Notes: generated by a model from the sequence alone, not told the origin. A DNA stretch of 8,708 nt from Acidobacteriota bacterium (GCA_017860085.1 JAFNAJ010000149.1:1-8708), one strand, 5' to 3'; counted from the stretch's first letter, positions 1 to 7,604 are shown. A program made the numbers and translations.

Positions 1-1
1 G

Positions 2-1192
2 CTCGCGCTGTACGACCGCCAGTCGGGGACCAGCCGCATCGTCACCGACGGCTTCCGCAACTGGATTGACGACTTCGAGTGGACACCCGACTCGAAGGCC
101 ATCGTGTTCAAGGCGCAAGTCGAGGGCGTGACCCCGCTGTACCGCCTCGACATCGCCAGCGGGGCCATCACCAAGGTTCTGGAGCACGCGTGGATCGACC
201 AGTTCGCGCTCGTCGCCGGCGGCCGGGAAGTCCTTTACACCAGCCGCTCGGTTGGGCGGCCGGTGGAGATCTACCGGGCCTCGCTCGCCGCAAGCGCCGC
301 GCCCCGCCAGCTGACGACCGTCAACGACGCGCTGGTGGGCGAGGTCGACATCCGCCCAGTCGAGACGATGTGGGTCGCCGCGTCCGACGGCGTCAAGGTC
401 CACGTCTTCATCGTCAAGCCGCACGGGTTCGATCCGGCGAAGCGCTATCCGCTCATCCTCAACGTGCACGGCGGACCGCAGCAGATGTGGGGCGACGCCT
501 TCCGAGGCGACTGGCAGGTGTATCCAGGCGCTGGCTATGTCGTCGCGTTCGCCAATCCGCGCGGATCGACGGGGTACGGGCAGGAGTTCACCGCGCAGAT
601 CTCGGGCGACTACGGCGGGAAGGTGTTCGACGACCTGATGAAGGTGACCGACGCGCTCGAGCAGCTGCCCTACGTCGACCGCGATCGCATGGGCGCGATG
701 GGCTGGTCGTTCGGCGGCTACATGATGAACTGGTTCGCGGGCCACACGACGCGCTTCAAGACGCTGGCGTCGATGATGGGCATGTACGATAACCGGTCCT
801 TCTACGGCGCCACCGAGGAGCTGTGGTACCCCGAGTGGGACCTGAAGGGCACGCCGTGGTCGTCGCCGCTCTACGAGCGGTGGTCGCCATCAACCTACGC
901 CACGAGCTTCAAGACGCCCATGCTGGTCATCACGGGCGAGCGCGACTACCGCGTGCCGTACACGCAGAGCCTGCAGCTCTTCACGGCGCTCCAGCGCCAG
1001 GGTGTGCCCTCGCGCCTCATCGTGTACGCCAACGCGGGGCACTGGCCGAGCTGGTACGAGATGGCGCTCTACTACACGGCGCACCTCGAGTGGTTCCAGC
1101 AGTACCTCGGCGGCGGCGCGCCGCCGTGGACCACAGAGCAGTTCCTGAGGAACGCGGTGTTCGACCGGCAGACCGGCGAGCGCGTCAAGTGA
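2..1192 (+). CDS. S9 family serine peptidase (prolyl oligopeptidase / DPP-IV-like), 3' part
   Basis: The reading frame is open from base 2, so the gene starts before the window; 396 residues are visible and end at TGA 1190-1192. The first ~115 visible residues look like the last blades of the N-terminal beta-propeller (e.g. FEWTPDSKAIVF). The rest is the alpha/beta-hydrolase domain: HGGP oxyanion-region motif at visible residues 156-159, NPRGSTGYG, nucleophile Ser236 in GWSFGGY (codon 707-709), Asp315 in GERDYRVPY (944-946) and His347 in NAGHW (1040-1042). The triad is complete, so the enzyme is probably active. Family members cleave oligopeptides, often after Pro or Ala, and many are exported; the N-terminus that would show a signal peptide is missing. 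Related hydrolases of this fold include acylaminoacyl-peptidases, so exact specificity is not determined. An internal ATG at 104 lies within the propeller and is not the start. Confidence 0.93.
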   Translation, partial: LALYDRQSGTSRIVTDGFRNWIDDFEWTPDSKAIVFKAQVEGVTPLYRLDIASGAITKVLEHAWIDQFALVAGGREVLYTSRSVGRPVEIYRASLAASAAPRQLTTVNDALVGEVDIRPVETMWVAASDGVKVHVFIVKPHGFDPAKRYPLILNVHGGPQQMWGDAFRGDWQVYPGAGYVVAFANPRGSTGYGQEFTAQISGDYGGKVFDDLMKVTDALEQLPYVDRDRMGAMGWSFGGYMMNWFAGHTTRFKTLASMMGMYDNRSFYGATEELWYPEWDLKGTPWSSPLYERWSPSTYATSFKTPMLVITGERDYRVPYTQSLQLFTALQRQGVPSRLIVYANAGHWPSWYEMALYYTAHLEWFQQYLGGGAPPWTTEQFLRNAVFDRQTGERVK

Positions 1193-1268
1193 ACGCCGGC
1201 CGCGGTAGTCCGGACGGAACACGGACTCGCCTTCTGGGAACCGGAGCTTGGTGTTCGGGAGGGCCCGC

Positions 1269-1298
1269 AGGACAGCAAGCCCTCTTTCCGCGTAGAAT
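1269..1298 (+). promoter_or_regulatory. candidate sigma70-like promoter upstream of the kinase gene
   Basis: In the spacer after the peptidase gene, AGGACA (1269-1274; matches the GACA of TTGACA) and TAGAAT (1293-1298; 5 of 6 to TATAAT) are separated by 18 bp. Initiation would fall near 1305, leaving a leader of about 100 nt. The -10 box stands out as an A/T patch in GC-rich sequence. It suggests that the kinase is transcribed independently of the peptidase. The call rests on motif similarity only; a small inverted repeat (1259-1264 with 1279-1284) overlaps the -35 box. Confidence 0.4.
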
Positions 1299-1390
1299 CA
1301 GCGCACCACCCGTACGCCGGAACTGACCTTGCAGCCTCGCCCACTCAGGGGCGCCTGCCGAAGTTGCCGCGGCTGGCTCGCGACAACGAC

Positions 1391-1396
1391 AGGAGA
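1391..1396 (+). promoter_or_regulatory. Shine-Dalgarno site that sets the kinase start
   Basis: AGGAGA lies 9 nt before ATG 1406 and 3 nt before ATG 1400. The spacing favours 1406, which gives the MIGTTLGHYRI opening familiar from related acidobacterial kinases. ATG 1400 would add only two residues. A TTG in the same frame at 1364 lies upstream of this site and is very unlikely to be the start. Confidence 0.6.
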
Positions 1397-1405
1397 ACCA
1401 TGTCG

Positions 1406-4090
1406 ATGATCGGCACCACGCTCGGCCACTACCGCATTCTCGAAACCCTCGGCAAGGGCGGCATGGGCGAGGTCTACGTGGCCGAGGACACGAAGCTGCA
1501 ACGGCGTATCGCGCTGAAAATCCTGCCGCGGGAGCTGGCCCTCGATGCCAGCCGTCGCGAGCGATTCCAGCGCGAAGCCCGGGCGGTCGCCGCCCTCAAC
1601 CATCCGAACATCGTCACCATCCACTCGGTCGAGGAGATCGACGGCGTCCCGTTCCTGACGCTCGAACTGGTGGAGGGACAGACGCTCGGGCAGATCATCC
1701 AGGCGTCCGCCCTGTCCCTCGACCGGGTGCTCGCCATCGCCATCCCGCTGGCCGACGCTGTCGGTGCCGCGCACCAGCGAGGGATCACGCACCGCGACCT
1801 CAAGCCCGCCAACGTGATGGTGACGGGTGACGGACGCGTGAAGGTCCTCGATTTCGGTCTGGCCAAGCTCATGGAGGACGCGCGCGCCGGTGCCGAATCC
1901 TCGCTGCCGACAGAGGAGTTGACGGGGGAGGGCCGCATCCTGGGGACCGTCGCATACATGTCGCCCGAACAGGCGGAAGGCCGGCCGATCGATCATCGCA
2001 GCGACGTGTTCTCGCTCGGCGTCATCCTCTACGAGATGGCCACGGGCCAGCGGCCGTTCAAGGGCGAGACCCAGATCTCGCTGCTCTCGGCGATCATCAA
2101 GGACACGCCCTCGTCGGTGAGCGAACTGAGGGCCGACCTGCCGCGCGACCTCGGCCGCATCGTGAAGCGCTGCCTGGCGAAGGATCCCGAGGATCGGTAC
2201 CAGACGGCCAAGGACCTTCGCAACGACCTGCGACTTCTCAAGGACGATCTCGCCTCGGGCGAGACGTCGTCCGCCGGCGCGGTTGGCCCGACGCCCGTGC
2301 CGGCCGCCGGACCGGCCTGGCGGCGGCCCGTGGCCTTGATCGGGGCGGCGGCCGCGATCGCGGCCCTCGCGGTGGTGGGCTTCCTGCTGCGCGGACGCGC
2401 GCCGGCGGCCGATACGCCGATCGCATCGGTGCCGTTCGACTCGGTCTCGCTCACGCGTCTGACGACGGGCGGCCGCGCCGGGATGGCCGCCCTGTCGCCC
2501 GACGGGAGGTACGTGGCCCACGTCGTGTTCGACGAGGGGCGTCAGAGTCTCTGGCTCAGACAGGTGTCGACGTCGAGCAACGTCGAGATCGTCCCGGCGG
2601 CCGAAGTCGCCTACGACGGCCTCGGTTTCTCGGCCGACGGCGAGCACGTGGTCTACGTCGTCTATCCGCGCGGCGAGAACTACGCCACGCTCTACCAGGT
2701 GCCCGTGCTCGGAGGCGGCAGCCGGAAGCTGGTCGAGGACATCGACAGCGCACCCAGCTTCTCGCCAGACGGCACGCGCTTCGCGTTTCTTCGGGGTTTT
2801 CCGGACACGCGCGAGAGCGCTGTCATGGTGGCCAACGCGGACGGCAGTGAGGTGAAGCCACTGGCCACGCGCAAGCCGCCTGCCGACTTCCCGCTCGACG
2901 GCCTCGCCTGGTCGCCCGATGGCCGCCACATCGCGGTGCCGGGACGCCAGCTCGACAAGGTCCATGCCGAGCTCGTGATCGTCGACACCCAGTCGGGCAA
3001 GGAAGAGGTGCTCGCGACACCCGAGTGGCGCAGGGTCGCGCACGTGGCGTGGCTGCCGAACGGGAACGGTCTCCTGGTCAACGCGCAGGAGTCGGCCGAC
3101 GAGTCATCCAGCCAGATCTGGCGGGTCTCGTATCCCGGAGGGCAGACGCACGCGGTCACCACGGACCTGAGCCGCTACGACGGGGTGAGCCTGTCGAAAG
3201 ACGGTCGGACCTTTGTCACCGTGCGGAGCGAGCTTCGAAGCGCGCTCTCCGTGCTGTCGGCCGCAAAGCCGGCCGAGGTGAGCGTCGTCACCGTCGGGGC
3301 CGGCACGGACGATGGCGTGTGGGGCATGGACTGGACGCCGGACGGGCGCCTCGTCTACGTGTCCACGGCGAACGGCGATCCCGACATCTGGATCATGAAC
3401 ACCGACGGCACGAACCGGCTCCAACTGACGTCGGCACCAGGTGTCGACACGGCCCCGCTCGTCCCTCCTGGCGGCCGCCACATCGTCTTCGTCTCGGAGC
3501 GGGACGGCACCCGCGGCCTGTGGCGGATGGACATCGACGGCAGCCGCCCGACGCGCCTCGGGACTGAGCGAGTCCTCCGTCGGCCCTCCGTTTCCGCCGA
3601 TGGCAAGTGGGCGTACTACGCAACGACGGGCGCGCAGATCCGTAAAATCGCCATCGACGGAGGGGAGCCGAGTTCGGTGTTCGACGACTCCACGCGTCCA
3701 GCGGAATCACTTCCCCCTGGTTTCCACGAACCGATGCCGTCGCCCGACGGCCGGATGATGGCCGGGCACTACACCGACCCGGAACGGCGGGGCGAACGGA
3801 TGGTCGTCGTCCCGCTCGACTCCAGGGCGGCGCCGATCCTCTTTCCGTCGATCCCGCCGAACGCGCGCTGGGCTCCCGACGGTCGCAGCCTCATCTACAC
3901 GCAGACTGCCCGCGGGGTCTCGAACATCTGGCGACAGCCCGTGCCCGGCGGCACGCCGGCGCAGATCACGCGCTTCGCCAGCGACGAGATCTTCTACGGG
4001 ACTGTCTCGCCGGATGGGAGTCGGATCGCCGTGGTGCGCGGCGGTGTGACGTCGGATGTCGTGCTCGTGTCCGACCGTGAGGGACGTTAG
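1406..4090 (+). CDS. membrane-anchored Ser/Thr protein kinase with C-terminal TolB/PD40-like propeller repeats
   Basis: The protein has 894 residues from ATG 1406. The kinase domain spans about residues 9-277: Gly-rich loop GKGGMGEV (16-23), ATP-binding Lys38 in ALKIL, helix-C Glu57, catalytic HRDLKPAN with Asp131, metal-binding DFG at 149-151, and SPE (186-188, in place of APE). All key catalytic residues are present, so it should phosphorylate Ser/Thr. HRD and the overall sequence are of PknB/Hanks type. A Pro/Ala linker leads to one hydrophobic helix (about 309-328), placing the C-terminal ~560 residues outside the cytoplasm. That region carries about 12 PD40-like repeats (SPDGRYVAHV, SPDGTRFAFL, TPDGRLVYVS, APDGRSLIYT and similar; about residues 363-874), probably one or two beta-propellers. 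Role by inference: sensing a periplasmic ligand or protein and signalling inward. Partners and substrates are unknown. This architecture is common in Acidobacteriota. Preceded by its own candidate promoter. Confidence 0.93.
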   Translation: MIGTTLGHYRILETLGKGGMGEVYVAEDTKLQRRIALKILPRELALDASRRERFQREARAVAALNHPNIVTIHSVEEIDGVPFLTLELVEGQTLGQIIQASALSLDRVLAIAIPLADAVGAAHQRGITHRDLKPANVMVTGDGRVKVLDFGLAKLMEDARAGAESSLPTEELTGEGRILGTVAYMSPEQAEGRPIDHRSDVFSLGVILYEMATGQRPFKGETQISLLSAIIKDTPSSVSELRADLPRDLGRIVKRCLAKDPEDRYQTAKDLRNDLRLLKDDLASGETSSAGAVGPTPVPAAGPAWRRPVALIGAAAAIAALAVVGFLLRGRAPAADTPIASVPFDSVSLTRLTTGGRAGMAALSPDGRYVAHVVFDEGRQSLWLRQVSTSSNVEIVPAAEVAYDGLGFSADGEHVVYVVYPRGENYATLYQVPVLGGGSRKLVEDIDSAPSFSPDGTRFAFLRGFPDTRESAVMVANADGSEVKPLATRKPPADFPLDGLAWSPDGRHIAVPGRQLDKVHAELVIVDTQSGKEEVLATPEWRRVAHVAWLPNGNGLLVNAQESADESSSQIWRVSYPGGQTHAVTTDLSRYDGVSLSKDGRTFVTVRSELRSALSVLSAAKPAEVSVVTVGAGTDDGVWGMDWTPDGRLVYVSTANGDPDIWIMNTDGTNRLQLTSAPGVDTAPLVPPGGRHIVFVSERDGTRGLWRMDIDGSRPTRLGTERVLRRPSVSADGKWAYYATTGAQIRKIAIDGGEPSSVFDDSTRPAESLPPGFHEPMPSPDGRMMAGHYTDPERRGERMVVVPLDSRAAPILFPSIPPNARWAPDGRSLIYTQTARGVSNIWRQPVPGGTPAQITRFASDEIFYGTVSPDGSRIAVVRGGVTSDVVLVSDREGR

Positions 4091-4143
4091 CCCGGCATGG
4101 CCCCTCGAGCGCCTCGTCGGGCGCCGGGCCCTGGGGCTTCCGC
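4091..4143. terminator. convergent gene gap, weak candidate shared terminator
   Basis: The 53-bp gap between the converging kinase and glycosyltransferase genes contains CCCGGC (4091-4096) facing GCCGGG (4123-4128), and an alternative short hairpin GCGCC (4109-4113) with GGCGC (4120-4124). The two share bases and exclude each other. There is no T-run on either strand, so an intrinsic terminator is only weakly supported. Confidence 0.2.
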
Positions 4144-5280
4144 TCAGGCGCTGTCGGTGACGGCCTGGCCTATGGCTGACGCGACTCGCTCCGGAGCAGG
4201 CCACCAGGTGCCGTGCCAGCCGGCCATCTTCTCGTTGTGGTTGCTTCGCACGGGGGTGTGGATGTCGTCCCTGAGGATGGTTCGCGCGCTGGTGTAGGGC
4301 CCGTAGATCCATTCCTTGGATGGACCGTACAGCCCGACGCAGTGCACGCCGAGCGACGCGGCCAGGTGTATCGGGCCCGTGTCGTTCGACACGAACACGC
4401 GCATGCTCGAGATGATCCTCGCCGACTCCGGAAGGCTCAGCCCAGTCGCGTCGACGATTCTGTCCGTGTCGGCGAGCCTCTGCATGATGTAGTCGATGTC
4501 CGGACGCTCTGCCTCGGCGCCAACGAAGAACACCTTGATTCGGCTGCAGTCCCTCAGCAGCAGTTCCAGGGCCTTGGCGAACCTCTCCTTGGGGTACCTT
4601 CGCTCCTGGTCATCGGCGCGTCCGCCGGGGCACACACCGACAGGAATCCAGCCTGGAATCTCCCGTTCCAGCGCCATCGTTCGTTCCGTTTCGCTGGCCC
4701 TTGGTGACACGAGCACGGGAGGTTCCGCTGGGCCAACCCCGGCCTTGCCGAGGATGTCCTCGGCAATCTCGTAGAACTCCTCGACGACGTGGCGCGTTTC
4801 CGCGTAGTAGATGGCCCTGTCGAGCCCGTGGTCCTTGTGCGAGTTCCTGGTGACCATGCCGACGAGGTACTTCGGGACGCACAGTCTGGCGATCAGGGCT
4901 GACAGCCGCACGAACTGCTCGCAGTCGATCACGATGTCGAACTCGCCTCGGTGCCTTGCGGCGAAACCGAGGATCTGGAATCCCATTCGCGTCAGCGAGA
5001 AGTCCAGGGTGTGCACGCGGTCAATGTAGTCCGCGTACATCAGGCAGATGTCCCTGTTCGGGGCGAACGTGAGGGTCTCCAGTGTCGCGTCAGGGAACGC
5101 GCGCTTGAGCGCCTTGTACACGGGGCTCAGGAAGATGAAGTTGCCAAAGCCAAACAACTTGATGATCAGGATGCGCCTTGGATGCCGTGGCTGCTCGGCC
5201 TTTCGGTGGAACAGGGTCAGGGCCCGCAGGATTCCGAGCCCCACCATCCTGTCGATGCGTCGCATGAGCGGTAGGTTCAT
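4144..5280 (-). CDS. glycosyltransferase family 9 (ADP-heptose:LPS heptosyltransferase-like)
   Basis: The protein has 378 residues, a normal length for GT9. The N-terminal Rossmann half begins with RRILIIKLFGFGNFIFLSP (35-53), the family's opening strand and loop. The C-terminal half has VGVCPGGRADDQERRYPKE (214-232), resembling the nucleotide-sugar binding segment, and the hallmark VSNDTGPIHLAASLGV (298-313), then GLYGPSKEW. Family members are cytoplasmic, often membrane-associated GT-B enzymes that add heptose or other sugars to LPS core or related glycans. In E. coli WaaC the loop reads GD and its Asp13 is the proposed catalytic base; here the matching position is Asn47, so donor, acceptor or mechanism may differ from true heptosyltransferases. 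It lies 58 bp downstream of the PA14/GT-C glycosyltransferase gene on the same strand, so co-transcription in a surface-glycan operon is likely. No strong ribosome site precedes ATG 5280; Met6 and Met12 are alternative starts. Exact sugar unknown. Confidence 0.88.
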   Translation of the reverse strand: MNLPLMRRIDRMVGLGILRALTLFHRKAEQPRHPRRILIIKLFGFGNFIFLSPVYKALKRAFPDATLETLTFAPNRDICLMYADYIDRVHTLDFSLTRMGFQILGFAARHRGEFDIVIDCEQFVRLSALIARLCVPKYLVGMVTRNSHKDHGLDRAIYYAETRHVVEEFYEIAEDILGKAGVGPAEPPVLVSPRASETERTMALEREIPGWIPVGVCPGGRADDQERRYPKERFAKALELLLRDCSRIKVFFVGAEAERPDIDYIMQRLADTDRIVDATGLSLPESARIISSMRVFVSNDTGPIHLAASLGVHCVGLYGPSKEWIYGPYTSARTILRDDIHTPVRSNHNEKMAGWHGTWWPAPERVASAIGQAVTDSA

Positions 5281-5338
5281 GTGGCGTCACTCGGCTGACC
5301 GTTTCCGGGTCGCCTCCCCACTGCAGCCTTCCCTGACC

Positions 5339-6727
5339 TCAGTGGCCCGCTCTCTGGTAGATCACCATCTCGGGGTTGACCTTGTCGAGATTGGTCAGGA
5401 TGGACTCCCGTGTGCCTGAGAACGGCGCCGCATACTGGAGCAGCGCCCAGGCGGGGATCGGAGCCCGGTAACGGAACACCTCACGGTAGCCCAGCGACCC
5501 ATCGTCAAGCCCGGCCAGGAGCGCCTGCCCTTCCGGACGGGCTTCGTAGCGTTTCGCATACCGCGCGTTGACCACGAGCAGTTCCGGCTTGACCCGGGCG
5601 AGGCCCTCGACGTCGGCGTAGACTCGAATCGGGAGAGCTGGCGGTTCGATGACCGGCATGTACTCGCCTGCGCCCAGCAGGCCGACCTTGGTCCCGTTCC
5701 GGGCATGCCGGTGCACCCACTGGCGAGCTTCGTAGCGGGCATCGCGCGTCATCATCACATTGATCGACACCGCGTAGAGCAGTGAGTACGCCGTCAGCGC
5801 GCCCGCGAGGAGCCGGGCGGGTCGCGTCCGCCGCCCGGCCTCGACGAGGTCCGCGAGGGACGCGCCCGCGAAGATCGTGAGCACGAACACGCCGCCGTAA
5901 AGATAGCGGTCGTGGACGTTTCTCGTGGCCCAGGTGTAGGCAAGGTGGAACGACAGCGGCACGAAGAGCAGCCAGAGCCAGCAGCGTCGGTCCTTCCGCA
6001 CCGCGGCCACCACGACCCCGAACAGCGCGGCCCCGAACCAGGCCCATCCCATGCCCAGCGCGAACAGCTCGCCGGTTCGCCTGGTGAGTTCGTAGTAGCC
6101 CGCAACCGTCGCCGGAACGAGCGGCAGGATGGGCCCGTAGCCGACCAACTCCTCGACGTGCGCGACGAACCCGGAGAAGTTGAAGATCATGTTGTGCAGG
6201 ACGGCAGACGCACCAACGGCTGCAGCCGCACCCATCCACAGCTTCGAATCGACCAACGCCCGGCCCAACCGTCCCGACCACGTCGGCGAAGGCTGCATGA
6301 GCGCGTTGATCAGCAGGACGGCGATGGGCAGGAGGGCCAGGTTGGCATAGTGCTGGTCCTTCGTTGCGACGGCGGCAGCGGCCCCCGTGCCCAGAAGCAG
6401 GTAGTCGGCGAGGCGGTTGTACCTGATGATTCGAACGAACCCCAGCATCGCCCAGCCAAACCAGAACAGGGACGGCACGTCCAGATTGGCGGTCTTGCTG
6501 TAGTACAGGAACAGCGGGGTCAGCAGCAGCGCAACCGAGCCTGCAACCGCCCGCCTGGCCCCGGTGAGTTCTGCCGTGCACAGGAACACCACCACGAGGC
6601 ACCCGACTCCCGCGAGCAGCGACACGAGCCGTGCCAAGGGCGAGCAGCGACACGAGCCGTGCCAAGGCCACCTGCGCCGCATCCGACACGGGGCTGTCGA
6701 ACGGCAGAATGGCAAGCCGACCTGCAA
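5339..6727 (-). CDS. as-sequenced 3' frame of the broken PA14/GT-C gene (multi-TM core and C-terminal domain)
   Basis: This frame is open for 462 residues from a TTG at 6727, but its first ~30 residues are a shadow of the upstream frame; authentic sequence begins at LARLVSLLAGVG. It holds the rest of the GT-C membrane core (LLLTPLFLYYSKTANLDVP, repeated hydrophobic helices, a TKDQHY loop) and the C-terminal soluble region ending EMVIYQRAGH. It has no convincing start of its own and lacks the acidic catalytic motif, which is in the other frame. It is best read as the second half of the gene at 5339-7604, not as a separate gene. Confidence 0.6.
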   Translation of the reverse strand: MQVGLPFCRSTAPCRMRRRWPWHGSCRCSPLARLVSLLAGVGCLVVVFLCTAELTGARRAVAGSVALLLTPLFLYYSKTANLDVPSLFWFGWAMLGFVRIIRYNRLADYLLLGTGAAAAVATKDQHYANLALLPIAVLLINALMQPSPTWSGRLGRALVDSKLWMGAAAAVGASAVLHNMIFNFSGFVAHVEELVGYGPILPLVPATVAGYYELTRRTGELFALGMGWAWFGAALFGVVVAAVRKDRRCWLWLLFVPLSFHLAYTWATRNVHDRYLYGGVFVLTIFAGASLADLVEAGRRTRPARLLAGALTAYSLLYAVSINVMMTRDARYEARQWVHRHARNGTKVGLLGAGEYMPVIEPPALPIRVYADVEGLARVKPELLVVNARYAKRYEARPEGQALLAGLDDGSLGYREVFRYRAPIPAWALLQYAAPFSGTRESILTNLDKVNPEMVIYQRAGH

Positions 6728-7604
6728 TCTCGAAGGCCGACAGGGGAATCGAGAGGACCGCGAAGTGCATCAGGGGGTACTTCTCGTGCCACCCGTTCGA
6801 GAATCCTGACAGGAACGCCCGACGAACTTCGCCGGGCCCCAGCTCGTCGGGGGGCCAGCCTTGTCCGAGGCCGAACCCGATGCCCCAGACCATCAAGGCC
6901 ACGCCCACCGCGAGAACGAGCTTCAGCGGTCGACGGTCTTCGACCCTCGGCACCTGACGCGTGACTTCTCGCCAGGTCAGCCAGCCAACCAGCCTGACAG
7001 GGATGTACAGGAACAGGAGTCCCCACAGCACGGGAAGGGCAACGGAGAGGAGGCGGCCGAACCGGCCCAGGCGCAGCCGCAGTTGGGCAGCCCCGCTGGT
7101 GGGCGCAACGTCGAAGTACTCGAGCCGTCGGGTTGGCCCGCCCGGCCGGGTCCACGTGATCCGGAGGGCCGCGTCGCCACCGCCCTGGAAGTAGCGAACT
7201 CTCAAACGGTGAATGCCCGCCTGAAGGCTGACGGACCCTGTCGCCTGCTGCGCCCCGTGCGCGCCCCCGTTATCGACCACCGTCGAGCCGTCAACGTCGA
7301 GCCACCCCCCGTCGTCCGACAGCAGGTCGAACCGGTGCGTTCCCGACGACTCGACCAGGAGATAGCCTGACCAATCGGCACTGCCAACGTTTGTCGATGC
7401 ATCAGCCAGGCCGTTGTGGAAGTCTCCGATCGAGGGCACCGTCCCGGTCGCCTGTGTTGCCGGTTGCCCTCGCCACTCCGCGTTGTTCCAGTAGCGTCCG
7501 ATCATGCCGGCCGGCGCATGTCGGGCGACGGCCCACCCAGCGACCGCAGTCGCCACGGCCAGCGCCGCTACCGCGCCGAGTTCCCACTTGTGCCTTCTTG
7601 GCAT
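5505..7604 (-). CDS. as-sequenced 5' frame of the broken PA14/GT-C gene (authentic only to about residue 322)
   Basis: From ATG 7604 the frame stays open for 699 residues because GC-rich DNA has few stops in any frame. Residues 1-322 (PA14 domain, TM1-TM3, DE motif, KYPLMHF) are authentic. After the 28-bp duplication the sequence turns into Arg/Gly/Ala-rich low-complexity residues with no membrane character, the sign of out-of-frame reading. The product as sequenced would lack most of the GT-C membrane core and is unlikely to work. The start has no clear Shine-Dalgarno sequence; the hydrophobic helix directly after it (ELGAVAALAVATAVAGWAVA) supports it. Confidence 0.6.
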   Translation of the reverse strand: MPRRHKWELGAVAALAVATAVAGWAVARHAPAGMIGRYWNNAEWRGQPATQATGTVPSIGDFHNGLADASTNVGSADWSGYLLVESSGTHRFDLLSDDGGWLDVDGSTVVDNGGAHGAQQATGSVSLQAGIHRLRVRYFQGGGDAALRITWTRPGGPTRRLEYFDVAPTSGAAQLRLRLGRFGRLLSVALPVLWGLLFLYIPVRLVGWLTWREVTRQVPRVEDRRPLKLVLAVGVALMVWGIGFGLGQGWPPDELGPGEVRRAFLSGFSNGWHEKYPLMHFAVLSIPLSAFEIAGRLAILPFDSPVSDAAQVALARLVSLLALGTARVAARGSRVPRGGVPVHGRTHRGQAGGCRLGCAAADPAVPVLQQDRQSGRAVPVLVWLGDAGVRSNHQVQPPRRLPASGHGGRCRRRNEGPALCQPGPPAHRRPADQRAHAAFADVVGTVGPGVGRFEAVDGCGCSRWCVCRPAQHDLQLLRVRRARRGVGRLRAHPAARSGDGCGLLRTHQANRRAVRAGHGMGLVRGRAVRGRGGRGAEGPTLLALAALRAAVVPPCLHLGHEKRPRPLSLRRRVRAHDLRGRVPRGPRRGRAADATRPAPRGRADGVLTALRGVDQCDDDARCPLRSSPVGAPACPERDQGRPAGRRRVHAGHRTASSPDSSLRRRRGPRPGQAGTARGQRAVCETLRSPSGRAGAPGRA
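6612..6667. repeat. perfect 28-bp tandem duplication
   Basis: Two exact head-to-tail copies, 6612-6639 and 6640-6667, each beginning GCGAGCAGCG and ending TGCCAAGG. The match does not extend by even one base on either side. The unit is one base more than a multiple of 3, so it shifts the frame of the glycosyltransferase gene that contains it. Each copy encodes, on the minus strand in the correct frame, the segment around LARLVSLLA. Confidence 0.97.

Larger units (their letters stand above)
5339..7604 (-). pseudogene. PA14-domain GT-C (PMT/ArnT-like) membrane glycosyltransferase, frame broken by a 28-bp duplication
   Basis: As sequenced, one gene lies in two frames. The 5' frame runs from ATG 7604 in the family sequence to about 6640; the 3' frame carries it from about 6639 to TGA 5339-5341. 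Removing one copy of the 28-bp tandem repeat joins them into a 745-residue protein reading LARLVSLLAGVGCLVVVFLC across the join. Restored layout: TM1 (about 10-28); PA14 domain (about 34-165; RYWNNAEWRG, DLLSDDGGWLDVDG, HRLRVRYFQGG), usually a carbohydrate-binding fold; TM2 (about 184-208); basic cytoplasmic loop; TM3 (about 228-246); periplasmic loop with PPDELGP (Asp253-Glu254), matching the acidic catalytic motif of GT-C enzymes; KYPLMHF; many further TM helices, including YYSKTANLDVP (358-368); and a soluble C-terminal domain. Such enzymes move sugars from polyprenyl-phosphate donors to protein or glycan in the periplasm. It probably forms a unit with the GT9 gene downstream. The lesion may be real or an assembly error. 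Confidence 0.85.

Noticed and set aside
1207..1227. Inverted repeat AGTCCG / CGGACT just after the peptidase stop, possible terminator
   Set aside because: The stem is only 6 bp and no T-run follows, so an intrinsic terminator is not supported.
1259..1284. Inverted repeat GAGGGC / GCCCTC followed by TTT
   Set aside because: Short stem, 14-nt loop and only three T; it also overlaps the candidate -35 box. Too weak to call a terminator or operator.
1298..3043. 581-residue open frame antisense to the kinase gene
   Set aside because: It is very rich in Arg, His and Gly with no recognisable domain, and lies opposite a clearly real kinase gene. GC-rich codon use creates long stop-free antisense frames.
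6612..6667. CRISPR or programmed frameshift site at the 28-bp repeat
   Set aside because: There are only two copies with no spacer between them, and no slippery heptamer is evident. A simple tandem duplication explains the sequence.
5912..6964. 350-residue plus-strand open frame opposite the PA14/GT-C gene
   Set aside because: Composition is Pro/Arg/Gln-rich with no motif. The minus strand here encodes recognisable membrane-protein sequence.
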